A stretch of DNA of 64,000 bases, from assembly GCF_013618475.1 (NCBI RefSeq), contig NZ_JABJVN010000002.1, forward strand, positions 1 through 64,000, in the 5' to 3' direction. The position numbers and the translations under genes were made by a program. Positions 35,643 to 43,987 of this stretch are shown in pieces. The stretch comes from Saccharibacillus deserti (lineage in GTDB: Bacteria; Bacillota; Bacilli; Paenibacillales; Paenibacillaceae). Below the pieces are notes generated by a model. That model had not been told where the DNA came from, ran no database searches, and was given only the letters and a program-made list of their open reading frames with translations. How positions within the stretch are numbered: position 1 is the stretch's first letter; each line of letters begins with the position of its first letter.

Positions 35643-36803
35643 ATGGGAAAAGGGTTAAAAATGCTGTTGGCCGCGGCGCTGACGGCAGGCATATTCACTA
35701 CGGGTGCACTGCCCGGAGCGGCGGTCCGGGCGGCTTCCGCTGCGGCCAAAACGTTCGGCTATTCCGACCCGGCAGCGGGACGGATCTACGTCCCGATCCG
35801 GGTGCTGAGCGATTTCGCGGGAGCGAAGATCAACGGCACTTCGGCGGGCAAACTTCAACTGATCAAAGGCAAACAGCGGATTCTTCTTCAGACCGGACGC
35901 AAAAAAGCGGAGATCAACGGCAAAAAGGTAAAACTCGACGCGGCGCCTTTTGCTTACGGAGGCGTGACGTATGTGCCGCTTGGCCTGGCGGCCTCCCATC
36001 TGGGTCTGACCGTCGAATGGGACGAATCGACATCCTCGATGCGGATGACGAGCGGCGAGGATACCCTGGATCTGCCGGTGATCGAACGCGGTTCGCTGAC
36101 GGATCGTCCGGTCACTTACCGGCAGCAGGTGTTCTACGTCGGCGCTTCCGCGTTCCGGGCCCATATCGTCACCGTGCAGCTGATGCATCCCCGGGTCTCG
36201 CTGGACGCCGCTTTTGCCCATCACCGGGCGGGTACCGTACAGCATCTGAAATCGATCGCCGCACAGAACGGCGCTTATGCCGCCATTAACGCCACCTATT
36301 TCGACGCTTACAGTTCGGCCGTTTACCGGGCGCCGTACGGCTATCTGGTCAGCAAAGGCGACGTCAAATTCGTCAACGGCGGCACCGATCTCACCGTATT
36401 CGCCTACGACCGGAACCAGCTGGCGCGCCTTATTCCCGGACTGCAGTTCGGCAAAGCTTTCGAAGCGGGGCAGGTCGAAGGCGCCGTGCAGGCCGGACCG
36501 CTGCTGGTCAAGAACGGACGCGTGGCGGTCAATGCGGTCAAGGAAGGCTTCCGCGATCCCGCGATCCTGCGCGGACGCGCGGCACGCAGCGCAATCGGCA
36601 TCACCCGGAACCACAAGCTGATCATGGTTACCCTGCCGAGCGCTTCGATGCCCCAGCTGGCGCGAATCATGAAGCAGGCCGGCGCTTACCAGGCCATGAA
36701 TCTGGATGGCGGCGCTTCGAGCGGGCTGTACCTGAACGGCAAATACGTGACCAAGCCGGGCCGCAAAGTCAGCAACGCCCTGCTGGTCAAGGTGAAGAAA
36801 TAA
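35643..36803 (+). CDS. Secreted phosphodiester glycosidase (NAGPA family) with copper-amine-oxidase-like domain
   Basis: This 386-residue protein has a signal peptide (KMLLAAALTAGIFTTGALPGAAVRAA), a copper-amine-oxidase-like N-terminal domain (IYVPIRVLSDFAGAKING; VTYVPLGLAASHLGLTVEWD), and a phosphodiester glycosidase domain with AAINATYFDAYSS, VQAGPLLVKNGRVA, RSAIGITRNHKLIMVTL and MNLDGGASSGLYLNG. The family removes N-acetylglucosamine or related sugars linked by phosphodiester, and in bacteria probably acts on wall polymers or exopolysaccharide. ATG 35643 lies 12 bases after AAAGGAG, slightly far; earlier in-frame codons lack a ribosome site. Confidence 0.85.
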   Translation: MGKGLKMLLAAALTAGIFTTGALPGAAVRAASAAAKTFGYSDPAAGRIYVPIRVLSDFAGAKINGTSAGKLQLIKGKQRILLQTGRKKAEINGKKVKLDAAPFAYGGVTYVPLGLAASHLGLTVEWDESTSSMRMTSGEDTLDLPVIERGSLTDRPVTYRQQVFYVGASAFRAHIVTVQLMHPRVSLDAAFAHHRAGTVQHLKSIAAQNGAYAAINATYFDAYSSAVYRAPYGYLVSKGDVKFVNGGTDLTVFAYDRNQLARLIPGLQFGKAFEAGQVEGAVQAGPLLVKNGRVAVNAVKEGFRDPAILRGRAARSAIGITRNHKLIMVTLPSASMPQLARIMKQAGAYQAMNLDGGASSGLYLNGKYVTKPGRKVSNALLVKVKK

Positions 36804-36818
36804 AGCACGCGGCCGAAA

Positions 36819-36905
36819 CGGATTTCTCCCGCAGCCGGCAAGTTTCTGTAACGAAGAGGAATTTCTCGGCAGCCTGACAACGACCTTCAAAGCGGTCCTT
36901 TCTTT
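36819..36905. repeat. Half-copy of the 299-550 foldback element
   Basis: GATTTCTCCCGCAGC, then AGTTTCT..AACGAA..GGA.TTTCTCGGCAGCC, then ACCTTCAAAGCGGTCCTTT follow the same order as 463-548 in the left repeat. The left half is not present here. The final GACC/GGTC hairpin with a short T-run may terminate the glycosidase gene. Confidence 0.6.
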
Positions 36906-37002
36906 ATCCGCCGGGAACCGGGAGCTTTGACAAGGTTAAACGTTTCGCTCCGCGCAGGAATTTTCCGCAAGCAAACTTCCGAACTCACCCAGTCTTTTAG
37001 CC

Positions 37003-37030
37003 TAATATTACCGGGACTTTTTACCGATAA
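37003..37030 (+). promoter_or_regulatory. Sigma-D-like promoter of the second chemoreceptor gene
   Basis: TAAT, 16 bases and ACCGATAA are the same arrangement as at 26196-26223, here about 41 bases before the start codon. Confidence 0.5.
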
Positions 37031-37071
37031 AAACCGGGTGATCAAGAAAATTTCGCGGGGATGTGAACGTA

Positions 37072-38583
37072 GTGAAAGATTGGAAACAAATGCGTGGCGA
37101 AGATCTGCGGCTCAAAAACAGGCTGGTCTTCTATTCGCTGGCCATTACCGTGCTGCTGGCCCTTGTGATGTACGTCTCGGTCGAAATGGAAGCGACGGCC
37201 CGGTATCTCCTGATCGCCGGCGATCTCGCCAGCGTGATCGTCGTCGGCATTTTGCATTTCAGCCGCAAGCATGACAAAGCGGTCGCTTACGCGGTGATCA
37301 TCATGCTCGCGCTCTCCCACACGGCGGCCAACATTATCGTGCCGAGCGTGGTCAATATCGTGCCGGTCTATCTGCTGCTCGTCTTGTCGCTCGTCTACAT
37401 GCAGCGCGCTCCGCTCTATACGGGATTTGCAGGCTCCGTCCTGCTGCTTGCCGCTTACTTCTACAGAGGCGACGCTTACGGCATGGAGCGGGACCATATG
37501 GTCGCGCATCTGATCTTCTTTGTGATTATCGGCGTGATTCTGTTCAACTTCCAGCGCATCGCCGACCGCATGTTCCAGCAGTTGGCCGAGACGCAGCAGC
37601 GTACGCAGGAAGTATTGGAACGGACAGAACGCCAGAGCGTTTCGCTGCGCGAAAACGTGCGGGTCGTCTCCGACAATATGGAAGCCGTCTCGTCGGGCAG
37701 CGAGGAGAATGCCGTCTCGTTCGACGAAATGAATATTGCCGTTCAGGAAGTGGTGCAGGGGGCCGTCTCGCAGAATGAACTGCTGGCCGGCATGACCGAG
37801 TCGATCCGCGTCAGCGGCGAACAGCTCGGCGGCATGCTGGCATCGCTTGGACAGCTGCGCGAGAAGAGCGAAACGGCGGCGGATTCGTCCCATCGCGGCG
37901 ACGAGATCGTCGGCGGTCTCTACCGCCTGATCGGCGAGTTCGAAGCCCAGGTACGCACCGCCGCCGAAGAAGTAAACGGACTGGCCGAGCAGGTCTCGTC
38001 GTCCTCGCAGCTGATCGGCACGATTCAGGAAATCTCGTCGCAGACCAATCTGCTGTCGCTGAACGCCAGTATCGAAGCGGCGCGCGCCGGCGAATCCGGC
38101 CGGGGCTTCGCCGTTGTCGCCGACGAGATCCGCAAGCTTGCCGATCTGTCCGCCAAGGCGGCGGAGCAGATCTCGGGCAATCTGACGCTGGTCGGCGGCC
38201 ACTCCAATACGACGCAGCGCAGTATGCGGACCATCGCGGTCCGTATGCAGGAATGTATGGACATGGTGGAAGAGACGCGCGACGTGTTCACCTCGATCAG
38301 CTCGTCCGTCGAAGAAGTGAGCGAGTCCGTGAACCGCTACGACGGCCTGATCGGCACGGTCCGCGTCTCGTCGGAAGAGATCGAACGCTCGTCGGAGAGT
38401 CTGGCCGCGATCAGCGAACAGTCCACCGCCGCCATGCAGGAAGTCTCCGCTTCGCTGACCGAACTGGTCCGCAAGAACTCCGATATTCTGGACCGTATCC
38501 GCCGCAACGAGACGGCGCTGCGCAGTATGGCGGCCGAAGCGTTGGAAGACGAATCGGATAACCCGCAGGCTCTGCTGGGCTGA
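37072..38583 (+). CDS. Methyl-accepting chemotaxis-like protein with multi-pass membrane domain
   Basis: This 503-residue protein has about six membrane segments in its first 170 residues, with very short loops and no large extracellular sensor or clear HAMP. The C-terminal half is an MCP signalling domain with [42 protein letters not shown]. It may sense membrane state or a small ligand rather than a soluble attractant. GTG 37072 lies 11 bases after GCGGGG; an in-frame GTG at 37063 is too close to it. Confidence 0.85.
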   Translation: MKDWKQMRGEDLRLKNRLVFYSLAITVLLALVMYVSVEMEATARYLLIAGDLASVIVVGILHFSRKHDKAVAYAVIIMLALSHTAANIIVPSVVNIVPVYLLLVLSLVYMQRAPLYTGFAGSVLLLAAYFYRGDAYGMERDHMVAHLIFFVIIGVILFNFQRIADRMFQQLAETQQRTQEVLERTERQSVSLRENVRVVSDNMEAVSSGSEENAVSFDEMNIAVQEVVQGAVSQNELLAGMTESIRVSGEQLGGMLASLGQLREKSETAADSSHRGDEIVGGLYRLIGEFEAQVRTAAEEVNGLAEQVSSSSQLIGTIQEISSQTNLLSLNASIEAARAGESGRGFAVVADEIRKLADLSAKAAEQISGNLTLVGGHSNTTQRSMRTIAVRMQECMDMVEETRDVFTSISSSVEEVSESVNRYDGLIGTVRVSSEEIERSSESLAAISEQSTAAMQEVSASLTELVRKNSDILDRIRRNETALRSMAAEALEDESDNPQALLG

Positions 38584-38617
38584 ACGTTCTCCTAAGATCC
38601 TCCGGATAAAAAACACG

Positions 38618-38653
38618 AAAGCCCGCTGCCGATTCCTCGGTTGGCGGGCTTTT
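38618..38653 (+). terminator. Rho-independent terminator after the second chemoreceptor gene
   Basis: The stem AAAGCCCGC/GCGGGCTTTT has an inner CCGA/TCGG-like stem. Confidence 0.75.
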
Positions 38654-38713
38654 GTGTATGAAGAGGGAAGAGCTCAGCGCTTTGTATATCCGGCTTGACG
38701 GCAGCGGCGGGAT

Positions 38714-39145
38714 TCAGCGGCATTCGCCCTGCACCGTCATGCGGCCGTCCGCTCCGAGTACAGCCGTCAATTCGCCGCTCAGACTCTCCGTGTATCCGCA
38801 GACCGTGTCGCGGTACGTTCGGCCTTCGCTGTCGACGGCTTCAAGCACCAGAGCGCCGGCGCCCTGCATCTCAAGCTCCGGGCGGATACTGCGGCTCTCG
38901 CCGCTCGGGATCTTCCGCTCGTAGGCATATCCCGATTCCTGACCGTCCAGGAAGAGTTCAACCGACAGGAGCTGCGCGCCGGAGCGGTTGTCGAGCGTGA
39001 CGACAAGCGGCCGCATATCCCGGAAGATCGGCAGCAGAACGAAGATGGCGAAGATCGCTGCGCCGACTCCCACGGCTGCCAGCAGCGGGAGAACGAGTCG
39101 TTTGGCCCGGCCGGGCGGTTGGGCAGTGGGGCGTGCGGATGTCAT
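38714..39145 (-). CDS. Membrane-anchored protein of unknown function
   Basis: This 143-residue protein has a single membrane helix near the N terminus (LVLPLLAAVGVGAAIFAIFVLLPIF), then a small beta-rich domain (PLVVTLDNRSGAQLLSVELFLDGQESGYAYERKI; RTYRDTVCGYTESLSGELTAVL). The topology suggests the domain lies outside. ACGGAGGG precedes the ATG. No family is recognised. Confidence 0.55.
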   Translation of the reverse strand: MTSARPTAQPPGRAKRLVLPLLAAVGVGAAIFAIFVLLPIFRDMRPLVVTLDNRSGAQLLSVELFLDGQESGYAYERKIPSGESRSIRPELEMQGAGALVLEAVDSEGRTYRDTVCGYTESLSGELTAVLGADGRMTVQGECR

Positions 39146-39245
39146 GGCGGTTTCCCTCCGTAATCGTAATGAGGCGGTCTGCCCCTAAGAGGAAGACGAA
39201 GGATCGGCCGGAATTATAGCACCGATTCGGTCAATTATACCGAAG

Positions 39246-39617
39246 TTATAAATACGTCACCCCGCCGTAAATGGCAAACAGCACACAGACACCGCCGATC
39301 CAGCAGAGCGTGACCAGGTGGCGGCGGGTGTCCGGCAGCAGCTTTTTCTCCAGCAGCATAATCGCCGTACCCAACGCCAGCAGGAGAGCGAACGCGATCA
39401 GGTCAAGCCGATAAGAGGGAAGCTGGAGCACCACCATCCCGATCAGCAGCGCCACCGCAAGGATCGTCAGACTGTACATATACACCTTGCCGCGCGGCAG
39501 ATCAACGAGTTTGCGCCGATCCGGTCCTGTTACGATAAACAGGGGAAGCACGAAATGGACCAGCAGAACAAGAAGGGCATTGCCCAACAGAATAATAGGG
39601 AAGGTATGCGGATTCAT
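39246..39617 (-). CDS. DUF4181-like small membrane protein, type A copy 1
   Basis: This 123-residue protein has about four membrane segments. It contains GPDRRKLVDLPRGKVYMYSL in the first loop and LLEKKLLPDTRRHLVTL in the second, both shared with the gene at 40050-40418. The function of this family is unknown. AAAGGAGG precedes the ATG. It is the last of four leftward genes of this kind. Confidence 0.7.
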   Translation of the reverse strand: MNPHTFPIILLGNALLVLLVHFVLPLFIVTGPDRRKLVDLPRGKVYMYSLTILAVALLIGMVVLQLPSYRLDLIAFALLLALGTAIMLLEKKLLPDTRRHLVTLCWIGGVCVLFAIYGGVTYL

Positions 39618-39635
39618 AGAACGTTCCTCCTTTCT

Positions 39636-39995
39636 TCAGCCGAGCAGATCCCCAATATAGAAGAACGCCGCCAGACCCACCATCAGCACGGCCATGATCC
39701 CCGACGGCCGATGTTCTCTCGTTTCCCGGACGTATCGGCGTTCGATCAGGGCATTCAGAATCATGGACAGCGCCATCAGGCTCAGAGCCGGCACCCACAC
39801 CGGGCGATCCAGCGATTGGAGCAGCAGCAGGAAGACGGCGATCCCGGGCAGAAAAGCGGCAGCCGTCAGCCCATAATAAGTCCGTTTGGTCCGGGCATCT
39901 TCAAACGTCGGTTTCCCCCGCACGATCAGCAGCCGCAGCAGCATGGCGGCAACAGCCAGCAGGCTGAGAATAAGAATAAAAGGTTCCTGCATCAT
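39636..39995 (-). CDS. DUF4181-like small membrane protein, type B copy 1
   Basis: This 119-residue protein has about four membrane segments. It contains RGKPTFEDARTKRTYYGL and IERRYVRETREHRPSGIMAVL, which match the gene at 40540-40896 better than its direct neighbours. GGGAGG precedes the ATG. It ends 18 bases before the next gene. Confidence 0.7.
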   Translation of the reverse strand: MMQEPFILILSLLAVAAMLLRLLIVRGKPTFEDARTKRTYYGLTAAAFLPGIAVFLLLLQSLDRPVWVPALSLMALSMILNALIERRYVRETREHRPSGIMAVLMVGLAAFFYIGDLLG

Positions 39996-40049
39996 GTTCG
40001 ACCTCCCTGTGCGGCAGAAATGGATGAATCAGTCAAGCTGCTGCGGCGT

Positions 40050-40418
40050 TCACACCTGCGGGACGAGCAGCATATAAGCGGCAATTGCGACAATCGTGAC
40101 GCCATAAGACAAGAGTGTCGCCAGATGTCTTCGCGTAGCCGGCAGATATTTCTTCTCCAGGAGCGCCTGCGACAATCCGAACAAGGCCACAATACCAAGC
40201 GCCGCGGCCAGGAAGAACGGTTGGCTGGTGCCATAAATAATCAGTACCGCCAGTGCTGCGGCCAGGATCAGATTGATACCGAACATAAGCAGCTTCGGAG
40301 CGGTCCGGTCCAGATCCATCAGCGTCCGCCGATCTTCCCCGCGAACGATCCGCCAGTTGAAAAAGATCCGCGCTGCGAAGATCACGACCAGGATAATCAA
40401 GTTGGAATAGTTGGACAT
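40050..40418 (-). CDS. DUF4181-like small membrane protein, type A copy 2
   Basis: This 122-residue protein has about four membrane segments. It has GEDRRTLMDLDRTAPKLLMFG and LLEKKYLPATRRHLATLLSYG, and is the partner of 39246-39617. AGAGGTG precedes the ATG. Confidence 0.7.
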   Translation of the reverse strand: MSNYSNLIILVVIFAARIFFNWRIVRGEDRRTLMDLDRTAPKLLMFGINLILAAALAVLIIYGTSQPFFLAAALGIVALFGLSQALLEKKYLPATRRHLATLLSYGVTIVAIAAYMLLVPQV

Positions 40419-40539
40419 AGAATCACCTCTATCTTATAAACGGTGGAATAAGGGGATGGGTTACGGGAAAAGGCGGTTTCGCGCAAATTCCAGCTCGTTC
40501 TCAAGGCTTGGAACCCGCTGCGCTCTTCGCGCAGCGGAT

Positions 40540-40896
40540 TCAGCGTAACAGATACAGCGCAAGCGCCAGCACCGCGTGTATGGCGGCCATAATCCCCGAT
40601 ACCACGTGCTCTCTCGTTGCGCGTACATACTTGAAATCGATCACGGCATGCAGCAGATAGATCAAGGCCACCATACCGACAGCGGACGGCAGCGCAGTCT
40701 TTTCCGGCAGATAGTAGAGGAAGAGAAGCGTCGGGACGATCAGCAGCGCACTCAGTCCGGTATGCAGCCAGTGGTAACGCCGCTTCAGCTTCTTGTCGTT
40801 GAACACGGCACGTCCATTCACGATAAAGATGCCGAGCAGCAGCTGGACCAGGATCAGGCAGCCGATCAGAAAGGCGAATTGATTTAACTTCTCCAT
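40540..40896 (-). CDS. DUF4181-like small membrane protein, type B copy 2
   Basis: This 118-residue protein has about four membrane segments, with NGRAVFNDKKLKRRYHWLHTGL and IDFKYVRATREHVVSGIMAAI, and is the partner of 39636-39995. AAGGAG precedes the ATG. It is the first gene of the leftward array; its promoter must lie in 40900-41000. Confidence 0.7.
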   Translation of the reverse strand: MEKLNQFAFLIGCLILVQLLLGIFIVNGRAVFNDKKLKRRYHWLHTGLSALLIVPTLLFLYYLPEKTALPSAVGMVALIYLLHAVIDFKYVRATREHVVSGIMAAIHAVLALALYLLR

Positions 40897-41241
40897 AGAA
40901 CGGTATACTCCTTAGGATGAATTTGGACGAAGATCATTGTACTTCCTATAGACACGCCGGAACGGCTGCAAGTTCGGGGGAATATGAATTTATCTCAATA
41001 AATCATAAACCAAAATTGTTATTTCTTTGTGAAAAATATTCCCATTTCTGCCCAGACCAAGTACAATGAGGATAGCAAGCAACGTCTTACGGCCCATGAC
41101 CTTAGACACGCACGATCGTGATCTGCCCTTTTTCTTGTCCGGCGATGCCGACTGCACATATTCGGCCGCCGCATTACCTTGCCAGATTCCGGAAGCACCG
41201 GACCTCTTCACGGGATCTGTCTCATCAGGGAGTGACACCTT

Positions 41242-43188
41242 ATGGCCTATATGATCCCGGAAACCGTGCCCCGTACAGCGACCGCAGGCGAACGCCTGCT
41301 GTTCCACACGCTCCGCGAACACCTTCCCGACGATTACATCGTCTACTATGAACCCCAAATCGCCGGCCGGCGTCCCGACTATGTCGTGATCGGACCGGAT
41401 CTTGGCATGCTCGTGCTTGAAGTGAAAGATTATACCGAGAGCACGCTGTACGAACTTTATCCCGACGAATGGCGCATCTACAACACCAAGGGCGAGCTGC
41501 ATACCGTCAGCAATCCGCTGCACCAAGCCCGTACCTACGCCTTCAACATCGTGGACAAACTCAAAAAAGACAAAAGTCTGGTCAAAGTCGGCGGCAGCCA
41601 CTACGGCAGACTCAAATTCCGGTTCGGCTTCGGCGTCGTGTTCACCCGGATGCGGGAAACGCATATCGTCAAGCACCAACTGCACCGCGTGATCGATCCC
41701 CAGTTCCTGCTGACCCGAGACGATATCGATACGGAAAATGAAAGCTTCGACGGCACGGCGCTGCTGGAGCGGATGCTGGGCATGTTCCATTTTCCTTTTC
41801 ACGCCAGCCAACTGCTGAGCGCGGAAGATGTCAAAGCGATCCGCTACCATCTGTTCCCCGAGGTGCGGATCAGCGCGGAGTTCAAGCCGCCGTCACACTA
41901 CGACGATCAGCTGCTGCTGTCGCTGCACAATCTGCAGGCGATGGATCTGCATCAGGAAGCGCTCGCGCGTCAGCTCGGCGACAAGAACCGCCTGATTCGC
42001 GGCGTCGCCGGCAGCGGCAAGACGCTCATCCTATCCGCCCGCGCCCGCCTGCTGTCCAAGGAACATCCGGACTGGAAGATTCTCGTCCTCTGCTACGGCA
42101 TTCCGCTGTCCCGTGTGCTCAAAGGCATGATCCAGAAGATGCTGGAAGAACCGGAAGACCTGTTCGATTTTGCCGGCATGAGTACGGACGAGAATGGCAA
42201 TTCGGCTGCCACCAAGCACAATATCGAAACGGCGACTTTCCATGAATGGCTGTGGAACGCGCTGCGTATCCGGGACGATGGGATCGACACCCTGCTGCCC
42301 AAAATCGACCGCGGCGAGACCATCCTGCCCAAATACGACGCGATCCTGATCGACGAAGGCCAGGACTTCGAACCGTCGTGGCTGGAACTGCTGAGTAAAG
42401 TGCTGAATCCGGAAACCCAGTCGCTGCTGCTCGTGGAAGACAAAGCCCAGAACATTTTCAAACGCAAAACAAGCCTATCGTCCAGCACCGGCCTCGACTT
42501 CCGTGGACGTTCCAAGATTCTGAGCATCAACTACCGCAACACGTCGCAGATCGTCGGCTTTGCCTGGGACTTCTACCGCACGCATTCGTCCCTGAAGGAT
42601 CGCGTCAAAGAAGGCAGCAGCATCGAAGGCGTCGAGATCATCCCGCCCCAGAGCACCAAGCGCAAAGGCGCGGAGCCGATCATCAAGCAATGCGCCAACT
42701 TTAATGAAGAAGCATCCTGGGTCGCCCGCGCGATCCGCAAGCTGCATGACGAGAAAAAAGTGCCTTATGCCGAGATCGCGATTCTGTACCGGGTGCGGAA
42801 CAACTACTCGTATTCGTACGTGGATCGGCTGCAAAAAGAGTTGGATCGATTGGAGATTCCGCACGACTGGATCGCAGAGAACACGGCGTCCAAACGGGCG
42901 TATGACCGTGGAGCCGATAAAGTGAAGTTGTCGACGATCGACAGTTCGAAAGGATTGGACTTTAAAGCGGTGTTTATCGTGAACGTGGAGAGTATGCCTT
43001 TTAAGCTGGAGGAGAACGTGGAGCGGGAAGTTTCGCTGTTCTATATCGGGATGACTCGGGCGATGGATTGGTTGTTCCTTAGTTATTGTAAGGTGGAGGG
43101 GTTTGCGGGGTGGTTAGAAAGTGAAGTAAAAGATTCTATCAAGGATATTACTATTAAAAATTTTGATACAAAGAGCATAGTTAGGTGA
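41242..43188 (+). CDS. NERD nuclease-related domain fused to UvrD-type helicase
   Basis: This 648-residue protein has an N-terminal NERD domain with a PD-(D/E)xK-like set (D46, E60, K62 in RPDYVVIGPDLGMLVLEVKDY), then a superfamily 1 helicase: GVAGSGKTLIL (Walker A, 254-261), LIDEGQDFEPSWLELL (Walker B), SINYRNTSQI, TIDSSKGLDFKAVFIVN and LFYIGMTRAMDWLFLSY. It probably unwinds and possibly cuts DNA in repair or defence. The last about 30 codons (after roughly 43090) are abruptly AT-rich, so the C terminus may come from the neighbouring island. The ATG has AGGGAG upstream. Confidence 0.85.
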   Translation: MAYMIPETVPRTATAGERLLFHTLREHLPDDYIVYYEPQIAGRRPDYVVIGPDLGMLVLEVKDYTESTLYELYPDEWRIYNTKGELHTVSNPLHQARTYAFNIVDKLKKDKSLVKVGGSHYGRLKFRFGFGVVFTRMRETHIVKHQLHRVIDPQFLLTRDDIDTENESFDGTALLERMLGMFHFPFHASQLLSAEDVKAIRYHLFPEVRISAEFKPPSHYDDQLLLSLHNLQAMDLHQEALARQLGDKNRLIRGVAGSGKTLILSARARLLSKEHPDWKILVLCYGIPLSRVLKGMIQKMLEEPEDLFDFAGMSTDENGNSAATKHNIETATFHEWLWNALRIRDDGIDTLLPKIDRGETILPKYDAILIDEGQDFEPSWLELLSKVLNPETQSLLLVEDKAQNIFKRKTSLSSSTGLDFRGRSKILSINYRNTSQIVGFAWDFYRTHSSLKDRVKEGSSIEGVEIIPPQSTKRKGAEPIIKQCANFNEEASWVARAIRKLHDEKKVPYAEIAILYRVRNNYSYSYVDRLQKELDRLEIPHDWIAENTASKRAYDRGADKVKLSTIDSSKGLDFKAVFIVNVESMPFKLEENVEREVSLFYIGMTRAMDWLFLSYCKVEGFAGWLESEVKDSIKDITIKNFDTKSIVR

Positions 43189-43209
43189 ATGCTCGATTGG
43201 AGAATGGTA

Positions 43210-43521
43210 ATGACATTAAAAGTTTATCGAATTGATACAAGTGTTGTAGGGAAAGTATTTAATATTTTAAGAAAAACAGACCTTCCTGTGGCTCATGGGA
43301 TTTCGCCTCAATTTAAGCTTGGAAATTCGGTATTAAATGCCATCATTGATTATAAAAAGTTTGAAAATCATTATATTATTAAAGACAAGGATGAATTAGA
43401 CCGTTTTGAAAATGCACTGGGAAATAGCTGGATTCCAAAAGAACAATATTATATAAGACATCCTAAAATTAAAAAAGACAGGTTACTAATCGAGGCGAAT
43501 AAGTTTCACGAATATATATAG
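43210..43521 (+). CDS. Hypothetical AT-rich protein at the left end of the island
   Basis: This 103-residue protein (MTLKVYRIDTSVVGKVFNILRK at the start) has no signal or membrane segment and is not recognised. The charged pattern (KDKDELDRFENALGNSWIPKEQYYI) suggests a soluble protein. ATG 43210 has GGAGA six bases upstream; the frame is also open from 43189, directly after the helicase stop. The frame continues past its TAG into the decayed region that follows, so this may be the N-terminal part of a broken gene. Confidence 0.45.
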   Translation: MTLKVYRIDTSVVGKVFNILRKTDLPVAHGISPQFKLGNSVLNAIIDYKKFENHYIIKDKDELDRFENALGNSWIPKEQYYIRHPKIKKDRLLIEANKFHEYI

Positions 43522-43527
43522 AGAGAA

Positions 43528-43923
43528 CAGATTTCAGAAATTATAGCATTTTTGAGAAGCCATATTTCTTTAAAGCACCTGACAATACGCTCAATAGAAG
43601 ATCAAGGTTTTTCAGCATTTTCCAATCTACCCATTGAAAGTATGTAAATAGATGGAAAAGCCGAAGTAAAACTTAAAAATATGAAAGAATTAATTATTGA
43701 TTGCCCTTCAGGATTAAAGATCTCAGAGCGACGGAAGGATTTTGTATGGTTAGAAGATTTTCCAGAGTTGTTAGCTATTATGGATGATTTTTAAGGAGGA
43801 GAGTTTCATCACATTATAGAATGTGGGAATTCGTTTAATTTGGATCTTAAGGAAGCTAAGCTTATGGGAATCAATGCTTCTTGGACAAAGTCTTCAAGAT
43901 TCGAAATAAGTTTTAAATGCTAA
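43528..43923 (+). pseudogene. Decayed reading frame with in-frame stops
   Basis: In the same frame as the preceding small gene, 132 codons read sensibly but are cut by TAA at 43645 and 43792 and end with TAA at 43921. The pieces are ISEIIAFLRSHISLKHLTIR and GFSAFSNLPIESM; then AEVKLKNMKELIIDCPSGLK and ISERRKDFVWLEDFPELLAI; then FHHIIECGNSFNLDLKEAKL and GINASWTKSSRFEISFKC. The last two blocks look like strand-rich immunity-type proteins, a weak guess. This fills the stretch between the helicase region and dptF. Confidence 0.45.
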
Positions 43924-43928
43924 ATAAT

Positions 43929-43956
43929 ATGTTCTTATTTGTTATTATCATATAAT
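43929..43956 (+). promoter_or_regulatory. Candidate promoter of dptFGH
   Basis: A perfect TATAAT lies at 43951-43956, 31 bases before the dptF start. The -35 region is weak (TATGTT at the right spacing). The surrounding stretch is very AT-rich. Confidence 0.4.
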
Positions 43957-43987
43957 GATTTCAATAGATATGAATTTGGAGGCAAAT

